Positions 43,252 through 53,816 of a stretch of 64,000 nt of DNA are shown piece by piece. The DNA comes from Orobanche coerulescens (lineage: Eukaryota; Streptophyta; Magnoliopsida; Lamiales; Orobanchaceae). Made by a program: the position numbers and the translations under genes. The stretch is from positions 2,777,501 through 2,841,500 of the forward strand of contig CM065819.1 in assembly GCA_033398695.1 (NCBI GenBank). Direction: 5' to 3'. The notes under the pieces are model-generated. The model was not told the origin of the DNA, did not search any database, and was given only the letters and a program-made list of their open reading frames with translations. Position 1 is the stretch's first letter; the number at the start of each line of letters is the position of its first letter.

Positions 43252-43624
43252 ACGTACGCTACATGTGTAGACTTACGTACGTTATGGTCTGAGTATTATG
43301 TACGTTATGCCTGTAAGGTTACGTACGTAATGCTTGGTAGGTGGCAGGAACCTTCCTCGTAGTCACTTTCGGCCGGTAGGTCCCGAGCATCTTCCGATCG
43401 GATCTCACTATTGCAGTCAACGGACCCTTACGTACGTTAAGAGGTGAACTCTACGTACATAATGCAGGTCTTGTTAACGTACGTAATATGTTTTTGTTTA
43501 CGTACGTTAAGGCCTTCGTATTTTAGTCCAGATAGTTCTGGATTTACATTACGTACGTTAAAGTCTTAGCATAGCGTACGTAATGCCTCTTACGTACGTT
43601 AACCATAATGTATAACGTACGTAA
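43252..43624. promoter_or_regulatory. TTACGTACGTAA palindrome array, 5' LTR of F
   Basis: Twelve copies or close variants (among them CTTACGTACGTTATGG, GGTTACGTACGTAATGC, GTTAACGTACGTAATAT, ATAGCGTACGTAATGCC). The last copy ends about 15 bp before the TATA-like box. Same core as copia element J. Confidence 0.88.
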
Positions 43625-45067
43625 TGAATTGGTCAGTCTATTTATCTTGGTTTCGTCTTTCATTTCCTCACGAACCAAAACACAATTTCTCTCCCTAGGA
43701 TCGTCCGTTTGGACTTGTTATTGATGTTTAGCACCTTCTAACTCGATCTTGATCATCCTAGCTTGGATTGAAGCTTGAAGTTGGAAGCTTGTTGGTGCTC
43801 CTTTGGTGTTTGGAGGCTTCTTCTTGTTCTTCTTTGGTAAGTTCCCTCAATCTCTTGTTCTTCAAGTGATTTTCAAGTTTTTGTTGTTGTTTTCTTCGGG
43901 TATTGTTTGATTAATGGAGTATATCATGATTCTTCATGGTTTTGATAAACTTTTGATGAAGAACATGATAGCATTAGTTGAGTTGGATTATGTTCTTGAT
44001 GTTTTAGATTGTTTGGAGGTTTTTACTCATGTCTAGGAAGGATTATGTTAAGATTGTTATATGATTAACATAGCCTTGAGATGATTATTGTTGGTGGTGG
44101 TGTTCTTGAAAGATTTTAACCATTTTAGTAAGGATTTATGATAATTTAAGGGGTGATTATCATAATTTGAAAATGGTTGAGTGAATCTTGTTGTTTAATC
44201 CGAATTCATGATGTATTGATGAAGGATATTTGTTTCAGACATCATGATTATTGAGTTGATGATGTTCTTGGGGTGATAATGATAATATTGATAATATTAT
44301 CATTGTAGGAGGATCAATTTGATGATATTGGTGATATTATCATTTTGAGATGTTTGTTTTGATAATTGTTCTTAAGTGAATCTTGTTGAATGGATTTCAC
44401 AAGTGTTAAGAACGTAATGATCACGTTAATTGATCATCGAGGTGTTGGAGGATGTTGGAATTCATAGTTGAGAACTATGATATTCGTTCGTGTGGTGTGA
44501 TCGATTCGCGTTTGAATCGGACTTTGTCCTTGTCGTTGTTTTCTATTGATTTTGTGTTTTTGAAAGAATCGTATTCATTCAAGGTTGTTCGAGTCTTGTG
44601 ATCGTCGGGAGGCACCGTTCGTCGTTTCGTGCCAGGACGTTGATTGTGGAAGGACTTTCTCGCCTTCGGTTTGAGGCAAGTTTTATACTTGTACTGGTCA
44701 ATGAGATTAATGTTATCATATATGTGTATGAATGTATTGTATCATTTCGAGACTTAGTCTCTTCGTGATTTGTTGATATTCGGGAATTGTTTGATGCAAT
44801 ACCATTCGGTGATTATGCCAGATGTGATTGTTATTCGTTAACGGCCGGTTAAGGCATTGAGATTCCTGTTGTCGATAGTCGGTTCGCGGCATCGATGTAT
44901 CGATTATTATTGTTGACGTGAATGTTGTTCTGAGGCATCGTTAAATCGTTATTATTGAATTGGAACTGTCACTATGATGTTGCATTGTCCGATGAAGGCG
45001 TTTGATATATTCGTTTATTATATCTATTTCGGTGGTCGGTTTAAGACGCCGGGACATCCACTCTACC

Positions 45068-45699
45068 GTATCATTGTGTATCGATTGACCGTTCTGAGGT
45101 AATCGATGTATTTAATTGGGATTATCGAAGATAATTCCCATCCGTTGTATCATTGTGTATCGATTGACCGTTCTAAGGTAATCGATGTATTTAATTAGGA
45201 TTATCGAAGATAATTCCCATCCGTTGTATCATTATGTATCGATTGACCGTTCTAAGGTAATCGATTTATTTAATTGGGATTATCGAAGATAATTCCCATC
45301 CGTTGTATCATTGGTTATCGATTAACCGTTCTAAGGTAATCGATGTATTTAATTGGGATTATCGAAGATAATTCCCATCCGTTGTATCATTGTGTATCGA
45401 TTGACCGTTCTAAGGTAATCGATGTATTTAATTGGGATTATCGAAGATAATTCCCATCCGTTGTATCATTATGTATCGATTGACCGTTCTAGGGTAATCG
45501 ATTTATTTAATTAGGATTATCGAAGATAATTCCCATCCGTTGTATCATTGGTTATCGATTAACCGTTCTAAGGTAATCGATGTATTTAATTGGGATTATC
45601 GAAGTTAATCCCCATCCGTTGTGTCATCATTATCGATTAACCGTTCTAAGGCAATCGATGTATTGAAATGGGACTATCAAGGATAATTTCCATCCGTTA
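45068..45699 (+). repeat. 79-bp tandem array, 8 units, 5' LTR of F
   Basis: Unit starts at 45068, 45147, 45226, 45305, 45384, 45463, 45542 and 45621, exactly 79 bp apart. Each unit contains ATCGATTGACCGTTCTAAGG and the inverted pair GGGATTATCGAAGATAATTCCC-like, so each unit could form a hairpin. A second copy of the array lies at 51620-52251. Confidence 0.95.
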
Positions 45700-45900
45700 A
45701 GTTGTTGTGATCGATTGGCCATTCCAAGGCAGTCGAGGTATTTGAATTGGGACCGCCGTGGACGGTGCCCATCCATGAGTTGTTGTTGTTGTGTTGGCCG
45801 ACTCAAGGCAGCACGCTATTATTCTAATGAATTTGGTAATCTTGGGATTGTAACTGTTGTGATTAATCATGTTTTGGAGGCTAGTCTCGGCTAGTGCTCG

Positions 45901-46244
45901 ATGGGTAAGCTTGGGGCTTGAACCTTCGCGGTTGGTTTCCCAACACCTACAGTTCAGTAGGTCACGGTCATGTTAATGATCTCATTATGGGTAAGCTTGG
46001 GGCTTGAACCTTCGCGGTTGGTTTCCCAACACCTACAGTTCAGTAGGTCACGGTCATGTTAATGATCTCATTATGGGTAAGCTTGGGGCTTGAACCTTCA
46101 CGGTTGGTTTCCCAACACCTACAGTTCAGTAGGTCACGGTCATGTTAATGATCTCATTATGGGTAAGTCTGGGGCTTGAACCCTCGCGGTTGGTTTCCCA
46201 GCACCTGCAATTCAGCAGGTCACGGTCATTGGATGATCTCATTG
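45901..46244 (+). repeat. 86-bp tandem array, 4 units, 5' LTR of F
   Basis: Unit starts at 45901, 45987, 46073 and 46159, each beginning ATGGGTAAG and containing the inverted pair ACCTACAGTTCAGTAGGT. The fourth is more diverged. Repeated at 52453-52796 in the 3' LTR. Confidence 0.95.
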
Positions 46245-47105
46245 TGATACGGCTTCGTGCCGTGGCTTCGGCCCTCATTGATACAGCTTCGGGCTGTTTT
46301 GGCTTCGGGCCATTGTGGTGATTGACAGCTTCGGCTGAGTGACATTCAGGGTATTATGATGATAAACAGCTTCGGGCTGTTCGGCTGTCAGGCCATTGTA
46401 ATGTATCGGTATTCCTGTTGGAGCCTTCGGGCATTGTGATTCGTATCTATTTCAGTGTTTGGCTTGGTTTACCTTCGGGTGACATATTGTTGTGTTCTGT
46501 ATTGATGATTCGCCGTTGGGCACTTGTGTTCTAACCTGTTGAGCAGGTATTGATCGTATGCCGTGGGCATAGTATTCCACGAATGCTCGATTCTTACTTT
46601 GGTTTGTGAGCATCTCGTATTACCATTACTATACTATTCATTCTGCCCTTTGGATGCATATCATGTTGTACATGTTTTTGATAATCATTATCTGGATGAC
46701 TGACCCCGTGGGGGCGGAACATGTTTTCATGTTTTAGGTGTTTGTGAGGAGAGAGTTGAGACACAGGGGCATGACGATGGCGACGAGGCATTCGAGCGAT
46801 ATTAGTCCGAGATGTTTTGGTGTTCATGTCAGTCAGACAGTTGGAGTACTCCAGTTTTGTTCAGTCTTTGTCATTTTGTATTATTCGAGCAAGGCTTGTG
46901 GATGTTGTTGTATCTTATTTTGGCCATGTAGGCCCACTGTTGTCATTGAAATTCCATATCGGAATATTATGTTGGATGTCAGTGTAGGGATTGTGATTCC
47001 CCTTTTTGGTTAGTTAATTGTATTTTTGGTCGTGTTAGCCTGGTGGATCTCCTGGTGTGGAGTCCACGGCGCTGTAATGACCCAATGGGATTTGGGGGTG
47101 TTACA

Positions 47106-47593
47106 GAAGATGGTATCGGAGCATTGTGTTGTGAGATACCCTGATATGTGAGTTATGTGGTTCTACCGATGCAGTAGTAGTGGACTGTCAGGTTATGACA
47201 ATCTGGACAGTCGGGCTTTGTGAGTCGTGGTAGTTGAACGACTGTATGAGTCATTCTTTCATCGAGTCGTCGTCAGTGAAGACTAGTATCGCAAGACGTC
47301 GAAGCTTCGTATGACCTGTGTAAGGACTCGATTCTCTTGTATGTTCATACATTCATTATGCCATTGATTATACATGTTTTGTTGAAATCTGTAGGTAACA
47401 TTTGTGTTACGATTCATTCATGATTATTTGTTTTGGGAGCGTGTGGGCTCAGTATTGGCTATAATTAGCATGTTTGAGGTGACTATTTATCTGTTGAGTA
47501 TGTATATTCATGTTTGGCTAATGACTTAGCATTGTGGAATGGCCGTTGAGGCATATTTGAGCTTTGTTCATGATCAAACGTTATTCTTTCAGT
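47106..47593 (+). other. Element F leader and primer binding site
   Basis: PBS TGGTATCGGAGC at 47111-47122, five bases inside the LTR edge. The rest is non-coding up to the gag start at 47594. Confidence 0.85.
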
Positions 47594-48905
47594 ATGGAAA
47601 GAGGAATCCGAGGACGTAGCAGAGGGGGTAAAGGCTGCAGAGCAGGCCGAAACCCGGAACCTCATGTTTATACGCGTACGGGTGCCGATATGGATTAGAA
47701 TTCAGCCGGAGATGTGACTTATGCGACCGGTTCCCCTTCGGAACGTCATACTCGAGGAGTCGATCACACTGACATCGACCCTTTCTTGCTTATGAGGAGC
47801 ATGATGACCCAGATGACTCAGATGACGCAGATAATGGAAACCATACAGACCTCAATGGTTCGTGGTACACAGCAGCAGGGGCTCCAGGTGCCGTTTTATG
47901 GACAGGCCAGGAGAGTGAGTCAAATTATCGGCGACATCTCTCGTCAGAGGCCGCCTATTTTTGAGGGTTCGTCGGAACCAGCTGATATTGTTCATTGGCT
48001 TGAACATTTTGATAAACTCTTCGACATGGTTCAGTGTTCGGAAGAGAGTAAGATGGCAGTAGCAGCTTACTATTTGAGTAAAGGCGCTTATTCTTGGTGG
48101 CTTTCCGTGAAACCCACCGAACATGATTGTGTTTGGAGTGAGTTTAAGACTCTCATGTTAGAGAGGTATTATCCGGCTCCACTTCGTGAAGCCAAGCTGT
48201 CAGAGGTTTTGAACCCCGAATCCGTCGAGGACGAGGGTGTTATTGTTATTGCAGAGAAGTTTCAGGGACTCCTTCAGTTTGCTTCATCCGTTATCCGTAC
48301 TGAGGCGGATAAGATCAAGTATTTTAGCAAGAGGCTGAACCCGCAGTTGAGGATGCAGTTGTTCAAACATAATTGCAATTCACTTGGTGAATTCATCGAG
48401 AAGGCTCTTGGAGCAGAGCTTTTGATCAAGGAGCTTGCTCGGAAGAACCCTTGATTTCTTAGGAGAGAGGACTAGGATGCCGGTTCATTCAGAGGGACAT
48501 CGGGCTCCGACGTCTAGGAGGTCATTTTCTAGTCGTTCTCGTGCTGGGAAAGCATCTTCTTCTCAGGCGACGGGTTCGACCGTTGTTTGCTTTAACTGTG
48601 ATACAATAGGACATCGCAGTACCCGGTGCTCGATGCGGTCTATTGCTTGTTTTCTGTGTGGGAGGCAGGGACACCTTCAGAAATACTGCAGGGGTTCTAG
48701 TGCCAGTAGATCTCAAGGGAAATCACGGGCCTCGAGAGAATTTGTTTCTTCAGTCCGTACTCCATCCAAGGGGTCATATCGGGCTTCGGGAACCAGAAGT
48801 ATGGACACTCGAGGAGGAGCGGCGAGCTCAGATTTGGATCTTCCTCTAGTTGATCAGATTGAGGAGTTCGATGACCTGGAGGATTTTGATTTTGGATACA
48901 TTTGA
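47594..48905 (+). pseudogene. Element F gag with two zinc knuckles
   Basis: Start ATG at 47594 gives MERGIRGRSRGGKG, basic like the gag starts of B and C. TAG at 47696 breaks the N-terminal linker. The frame then runs to 48454 through a Met-rich helix (MRSMMTQMTQMTQIM) and the retrotransposon gag capsid domain (about 47950-48420; RPPIFEGSSEPADIVHWLE, then SWWLSVKP). A +1 shift near 48445 leads into the nucleocapsid part, with CFNCDTIGHRSTRC and CFLCGRQGHLQKYC (48592-48690) and an acidic end, stopping at 48903. The length is that of a complete gag. Two lesions make it a pseudogene unless frameshifting is programmed, for which I see no slippery site. Confidence 0.88.
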
Positions 48906-49590
48906 GATGTAGCCTTAATTTCTTTCTTTATTTTTCGGATTGATGTTTGACTCGGTCTGTACTTTAGTACTGTGGTTGCGAACCATTTATGGTTGATCTA
49001 TCTTGTAATGATTGTATCTGAGAATCTTGAGATTTGAGGTCGTGTGATGTGTTTTCCTTCCTTTTGGTGTTGTACCCTAGATTTTGTAATAATCTGGGTA
49101 ATTGTTCATTTCAATTCGAGACGCCGAGTCATGAGGACTTGGGTGTGCAGTTGATATGGTCCCGAGGACCACATGTGCGTTGTTATTTTCCTTTTGTGGC
49201 ATGAGTCAGCGTTTGCTTGAGCGTTTAATGCCGATGAGAACGGGGGAGTGTACACCGATGATTGTAGACATGTCTAATGGGAGGCACCCGCGGGGTGTGT
49301 ACGCTGGTGTTACGAGTCTTGCGGGTGGTGCGACTTCCTGGCTGGTCTCTGATGGAGGAGTCATGATTCGATTTATCTCGCACTTGGTTGAGTATTTTTA
49401 TCGCTTGTTTTTCGCCGTGATCGGACAGGAGACGCGGGAACCCGTGGGGTTGGCCCGATTACTCAAGCGAAGTGGTTCGCAGTGAGGAGTATTCCTGGAG
49501 ATGTTGTTTTCTTATCCTGATGGATAGTTCGTACCCCGTGTTTTTGCACCCAGAGTTTCGGGGACGAAACTCTTTTTAAGGGGGGGAGTA
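48906..49590 (+). other. Element F 3' internal region, polypurine tract
   Basis: No retrotransposon domain recognised. An open frame at 49156-49485 has no resemblance to pol that I can see. Ends with the inverted repeat AGTTTCGGGGACGAAACT (49552-49571) and AAGGGGGGGAGTA next to the LTR. Confidence 0.7.
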
Positions 49591-49799
49591 TGTAATATCC
49601 GGGGATAATTTTTTTTTTTCGTGTTACTGTTGAGTTGTACGTATTCATTTGGAATTGTACAAGTGTTGTTGTTTTGGACTGATACAATGTATATTGTATT
49701 GGAATATATCGGGATCGAAATATTATACTTGTCGTCGGGTTAGTTTCGTCGTTTGAATGTTGGTTGGAGAGTTTGGATTGTTGGCTAAGTATACTAGCC

Positions 49800-50176
49800 T
49801 TAACGTACGCTACATGTGTAGACTTACATACGTTATGGGCTGAGTATTACATACGTTATGCCTGTAAGGTTACGTACGTAATGCTTGGTAGGTGGCAGGA
49901 ACCTTCCTCGTAGTCACTTTCGGCCGGTGGGTCCCGAGCATCTTCCGATCGGATCTCACTATTGCAGTCAACGGACCCTTACGTACGTTAAGAGGTGAAC
50001 TCTACGTACGTAATGCAGGTCTTGTTAACGTACGTAATATGTTTTTGTTTACGTACGTTAAGGCCTTCGTATTTTAGTCCAGTTAGTTCTGGATTTACAT
50101 TACGTACGTTAAAGTCTTAGCATAGCGTACGTAATGCCTCTTACGTACGTTAACCATAACGTATAACGTACGTAAT
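49800..50176. promoter_or_regulatory. TTACGTACGTAA palindrome array, 3' LTR of F
   Basis: Twelve copies in the same order as the 5' LTR. A few have lost a CG (CTTACATACGTTATGG near 49824) and one is better preserved here (CTACGTACGTAATG near 50002 against CTACGTACATAATG). Confidence 0.88.
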
Positions 50177-51619
50177 GAATTGGTCAGTCTATTTATCTTG
50201 GTTTCGTCTTTCATTTCCTCAAGAACCAAAACACAATTTCTCTCCCTAGGATCGTCCGTTTGGACTTGTTATTGATGTTTAGCACCTTCCAACTCGATCT
50301 TGATCATTCTAGCTTGGATTGAAGCTTGAAGTTGGAAGCTTGTTGGTGCTCCTTTGGTCTTTGGAGGCTTCTTCTTGTTCTTCTTTGGTAAGTTCCCTCA
50401 ATCTCTTGTTCTTCAAGTGATTTTCAAGTTTTTGTTGCTGTTTTCTTCGGGTATTGTTTGATTAATGGAGTATATCATGATTCTTCATGGTTTTGATAAA
50501 CTTTTGATGAAGAACATGATAGCATTACTTGAGTTGGATTATGTTCTTGATGTTTTAGATTGTTTGGAGGTTTTTACTCATGTCTAGGAAGGATTATGTT
50601 AAGATTGTCATATGATTAACATAGCCTTGAGATGATTATTGTTGGTGGTGGTGTTCTTGAAAGATTTTAACCATTTTAGTAAGAATTTATGATAATTTAA
50701 GGGGTGATTATCATAATTTGAAAATGGTTGAGTGAATCTTGTTGTTTAATCTGAATTCATAATGTATTGATGAAGGATTTTTGTTTCAGACATCATGATT
50801 ATTGAGTTGATGATGTTCTTGGGGTGATAATGATAATATTGATAATATTATCATTGTAGGAGGATCAATTTGATGATATTGGTGATATTATCATTTTGAG
50901 ATGTTTGTTTTGATAATTGTTCTTAAGTGAATCTTGTTGAATGGATTTCACAAGTGTTAAGAACGTAATGATCATGTTAATTGATCATCGAGGTGTTGGA
51001 GGATGTTGGAATTCATAGTTGAGAACTATGATATTCGTTCGTGTGGTGTGATCGATTCGTGTTTGAATCGGACTTTGTCCTTGTCGTTGTTTTCTATTGA
51101 TTTTGTGTTTTTGAAAGAATCGTTTATATTCAAGGTTGTTCGAGTGTTGTGATCGTCGGGAGGGGCCGTTCTTCGTTTCGTGCCAGGACGTTGATCGTGG
51201 AAGGACTTTCTCGCCTTCGGTTTGAGGCAAGTTTTATACTTGTACTGGTCAATGAGATTAATGTTATCATATATGTGTATGAATGTATTGTATCATTTCG
51301 AAACTTAGTCTCTTCGTGATTTGTTGATATTCGGGAATTGTTTGATGCAATACCCTTCGGTGATTATGCCAGATGTGATTGTTATTCGTTAACGGCCGGT
51401 TAAGGCATCCAGATTCTTGTTATCGATAGCCGGTTCGCGGCATCGATGTATCGATTATTATTGTTGACGTGAATATCGTTCTGAGGCATCGTTAAATCGT
51501 TATTATTGAATTGGAACTGTCACTATGATGTTGCATTGGCCGACTGAAGGCGTTTGATATATTCGTTTATTATATCTATTTCGGTGGTCAGTTTAAGACG
51601 CCGGGACATCCACTCTACC

Positions 51620-52251
51620 GTATCATTGTGTATCGATTGACCGTTCTGAGGTAATCGATGTATTTAATTGGGATTATCGAAGATAATTCCCATCCGTTGT
51701 ATCATTGTGTATCGATTGACCATTCTAAGGTAATCGATGTATTTAATTGGGATTATCGAAGATAATTCCCATCCGTTGTATCATTATGTATCGATTGACC
51801 GTTCTAAGGTAATCGATTTATTTAATTGGGATTATCGAAGATAATTCCCATCCGTTGTATCATTGGTTATCGATTAACCGTTCTAAGGTAATCGATGTAT
51901 TTAATTGGGATTATCGAATATAATTCCCATCCGTTGTATCATTGTGTATCGATTGACCGTTCTAAGGTAATCGATGTATTTAATTGGGATTATCGAAGAT
52001 AATTCCCATCCGTTGTATCATTATGTATCGATTGACCGTTCTAGGGTAATCGATTTATTTAATTGGGATTATCGAAGATAATTCCCATCCGTTGTATCAT
52101 TGGTTATCGATTAACCGTTCTAAGGTAATCGATGTATTTAATTGGGATTATCGAAGTTAATTCCCATCCGTTGTGTCATCGTTATCGATTAACCGTTCTA
52201 AGGAAATCGATGTATTGAAATGGGACTGTCAAGGATAATTTCCATCCGTTA
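51620..52251 (+). repeat. 79-bp tandem array, 8 units, 3' LTR of F
   Basis: Unit starts at 51620, 51699, 51778, 51857, 51936, 52015, 52094 and 52173. Unit-by-unit variants mirror those of the 5' LTR (for example the TTATGTATCG and GGTTATCG forms in the same positions), so the array was copied as a whole by retrotransposition. Confidence 0.95.
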
Positions 52252-52452
52252 AGTTGTTGTGATCGATTGGCCATTCCAAGGCAGTCGAGGTATTTGAATT
52301 GGGACCGCCGTGGACGGTGCCCATCCATGAGTTATTGTTGTCGTGTTGGCCGACTCAAGGCAGCACGCTATTATTCTTATGAATTTGGTAATCTTGGGAT
52401 TGTTACTGTTGTGATTAATCATGTTTTGGAGGCTAGTCTCGTCTAGTGCTCG

Positions 52453-52796
52453 ATGGGTAAGCTTGGGGGTTGAACCTTCGCGGTTGGTTTCCCAACACCT
52501 ACAGTTCAGTAGGTCACGGTCATGTTAATGATCTCATTATGGGTAAGCTTGGTGCTTGAACCTTCGCGGTTGGTTTCCCAACACCTACAGTTCAGTAGGT
52601 CACGGTCATGTTAATGATCTCATTATGGGTAAGCTTGAGGCTTGAACCTTCGCGGTTGGTTTCCCAACACCTACAGTTCAGTAGGTCACGATCATGTTAA
52701 TAATCTCTTTATGGGTAAGTCTGGGGCTTGAACCCTCGCGGTTGGTTTCCCAGCACCTGCAATTCAGCAGGTCACGGTCATTGGATGATCTCATTG
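52453..52796 (+). repeat. 86-bp tandem array, 4 units, 3' LTR of F
   Basis: Unit starts at 52453, 52539, 52625 and 52711. Differences from the 5' LTR copy are single bases. Confidence 0.95.
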
Positions 52797-53816
52797 TGAT
52801 ACGGCTTCGTGCCGTGGCTTCGGCCCTCATTGATACAGCTTCGGGCTGTTTTGGCTTCGGGCCATTGTGGTGATTGACAGCTTCGGCTGAGTGACATTCA
52901 GGGTATTATGATGATAAACAGCTTCGGGTTGTTCGGCTGTCAGGCATTGTGATTCGTATCTATTTCAGTGTTTGGCTTGGTTTACCTTCGGGTGATGTAT
53001 TGTTGTGTTCTGTATTGATGATTCGCCGTTGGGCACTTGTGTTCTAACCTGTTGAGCAGGTATTGATCGTATGCCGTGGGCATAGTATTCCACGAATGCT
53101 CGATTCTTACTTTGGTTTGTGAGCTTCTCGTATTACCATTACTATACTATTCATTCTGCCCTTTGGATGCATATCATGTTGTACATGTTTTTGATAATCA
53201 TTATCTGGATGACTGACCCCGTGGGGGCGGAACATGTTTTCATGTTTTAGGTGTTTGCGAGGAGAGAGTTGAGACACATGGGCATGACGATGGCGACGAG
53301 GCATTCGAGCGATACTAGTCCGAGATGTTTTGGCGTTCATGTCAGTCAGACAGTTGGAGTACTCCAGTTTTGTTCAGTCTTTGTCATTTTGTATTATTCG
53401 AGCAAGGCTCGTGGATGTTGTTATATCTTATTTTGGCCATGTAGGCCCACTGTTGTCATTGAAATTCCATATCGGAATATTATGTTGGATGTCAGTGTAG
53501 GGATTGTGATTCCCCTTTTTGGTTAGTTAATTGTATTTTTGGTCGTGTTAGCCTGGTGGATCTCCTGGTGTGGGGACCACGGCGCTGTAATGACCCAATG
53601 GGATTTGGGGGTGTTACAGCTGGATTACCCTGTATTGTGTTGATGGAATCGTGAGGATTCACATCGTTGGATTCCGATGACGGAAGTCCGTTTTGCATGT
53701 TTTATGATGCACTGATGATTTATGTATTATGATACTTGTACTAGCATTGTTTTGCTAACCCCTTCGGGGGTGGACATTGTTTTGATGTTCAGGTAGCCGA
53801 GGAGCGGGGAAGCAAC

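Larger units (their letters stand above)
43837..46737 (+). other. Predicted leader intron in the 5' LTR of F
   Basis: Donor CTTTG|GTAAGTT, GC donor TTGAG|GCAAGTT at 44677, branch-like GACTGAC with A at 46703, hairpin CCCCGTGGGGGC, acceptor ATGTTTTAG|GTG ending at 46737, 34 nt from the branch A. It would remove 2.9 kb including both tandem arrays. The 3' LTR has the same sites at 50388 and 53250. Confidence 0.5.
43040..47105 (+). repeat. Element F 5' LTR (4066 bp)
   Basis: Order: TGTAATATCCGGGG start, palindrome array (43252-43624), weak TATA-like TCTATTTATC (43637-43646), GT donor (43837), GC donor (44677), 79-bp x 8 array (45068-45699), 86-bp x 4 array (45901-46244), CTTCGGGC-rich stretch (46250-46440), branch point (46703), acceptor (46737), end GGGGGTGTTACA. 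Confidence 0.93.
43040..53618 (+). mobile_element. Element F: gag-only chromovirus-type element with 4-kb LTRs
   Basis: LTRs 43040-47105 (4066 bp) and 49591-53618 (4028 bp) enclose only 2.5 kb. PBS TGGTATCGGAGC at 47111-47122, polypurine tract AAGGGGGGGAGTA at 49579-49590. Gag is the only recognised gene. The outer flanks (ACTTA on the left, GCTGG on the right) do not give a clear 5-bp duplication. LTR ends match B-E and G. Non-autonomous as it stands. Confidence 0.92.
49591..53618 (+). repeat. Element F 3' LTR (4028 bp)
   Basis: Collinear with the 5' LTR, differing by scattered substitutions and one deletion of about 37 bp in the CTTCGGGC-rich stretch (near 52945). The repeat arrays keep the same copy number (8 and 4), which argues for a recent insertion. 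GT donor at 50388, acceptor at 53250. Confidence 0.93.
41782..53792 (+). other. Predicted leader intron in the LTR of E (interrupted by F)
   Basis: Donor TTTGAG|GTAGGT about 208 nt after the TATA box. GC donor TCGAG|GCAAGTA at 42671, three imperfect repeats at 42850-43039, then F. After F: TTTGCTAAC with branch A at 53758, hairpin CCCCTTCGGGGG with a UUCG-type loop, acceptor TGTTCAG|GTAG ending at 53792. Confidence 0.45.

Noticed and set aside
45068..46244. Regular repeats resembling a CRISPR array
   Set aside because: Units are contiguous 79- and 86-bp tandem repeats without unique spacers, inside LTRs of a plant retrotransposon, and duplicated in the second LTR.
48440..48470. Programmed frameshift in F gag
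   Set aside because: No slippery heptamer and no frame overlap before a conserved pol; a simple indel is the easier reading, and the same gene also has a stop.
49156..49485. Open frame after gag in F as a remnant of protease
   Set aside because: I cannot find a DSG motif or any pol signature; length is compatible with chance in this composition.
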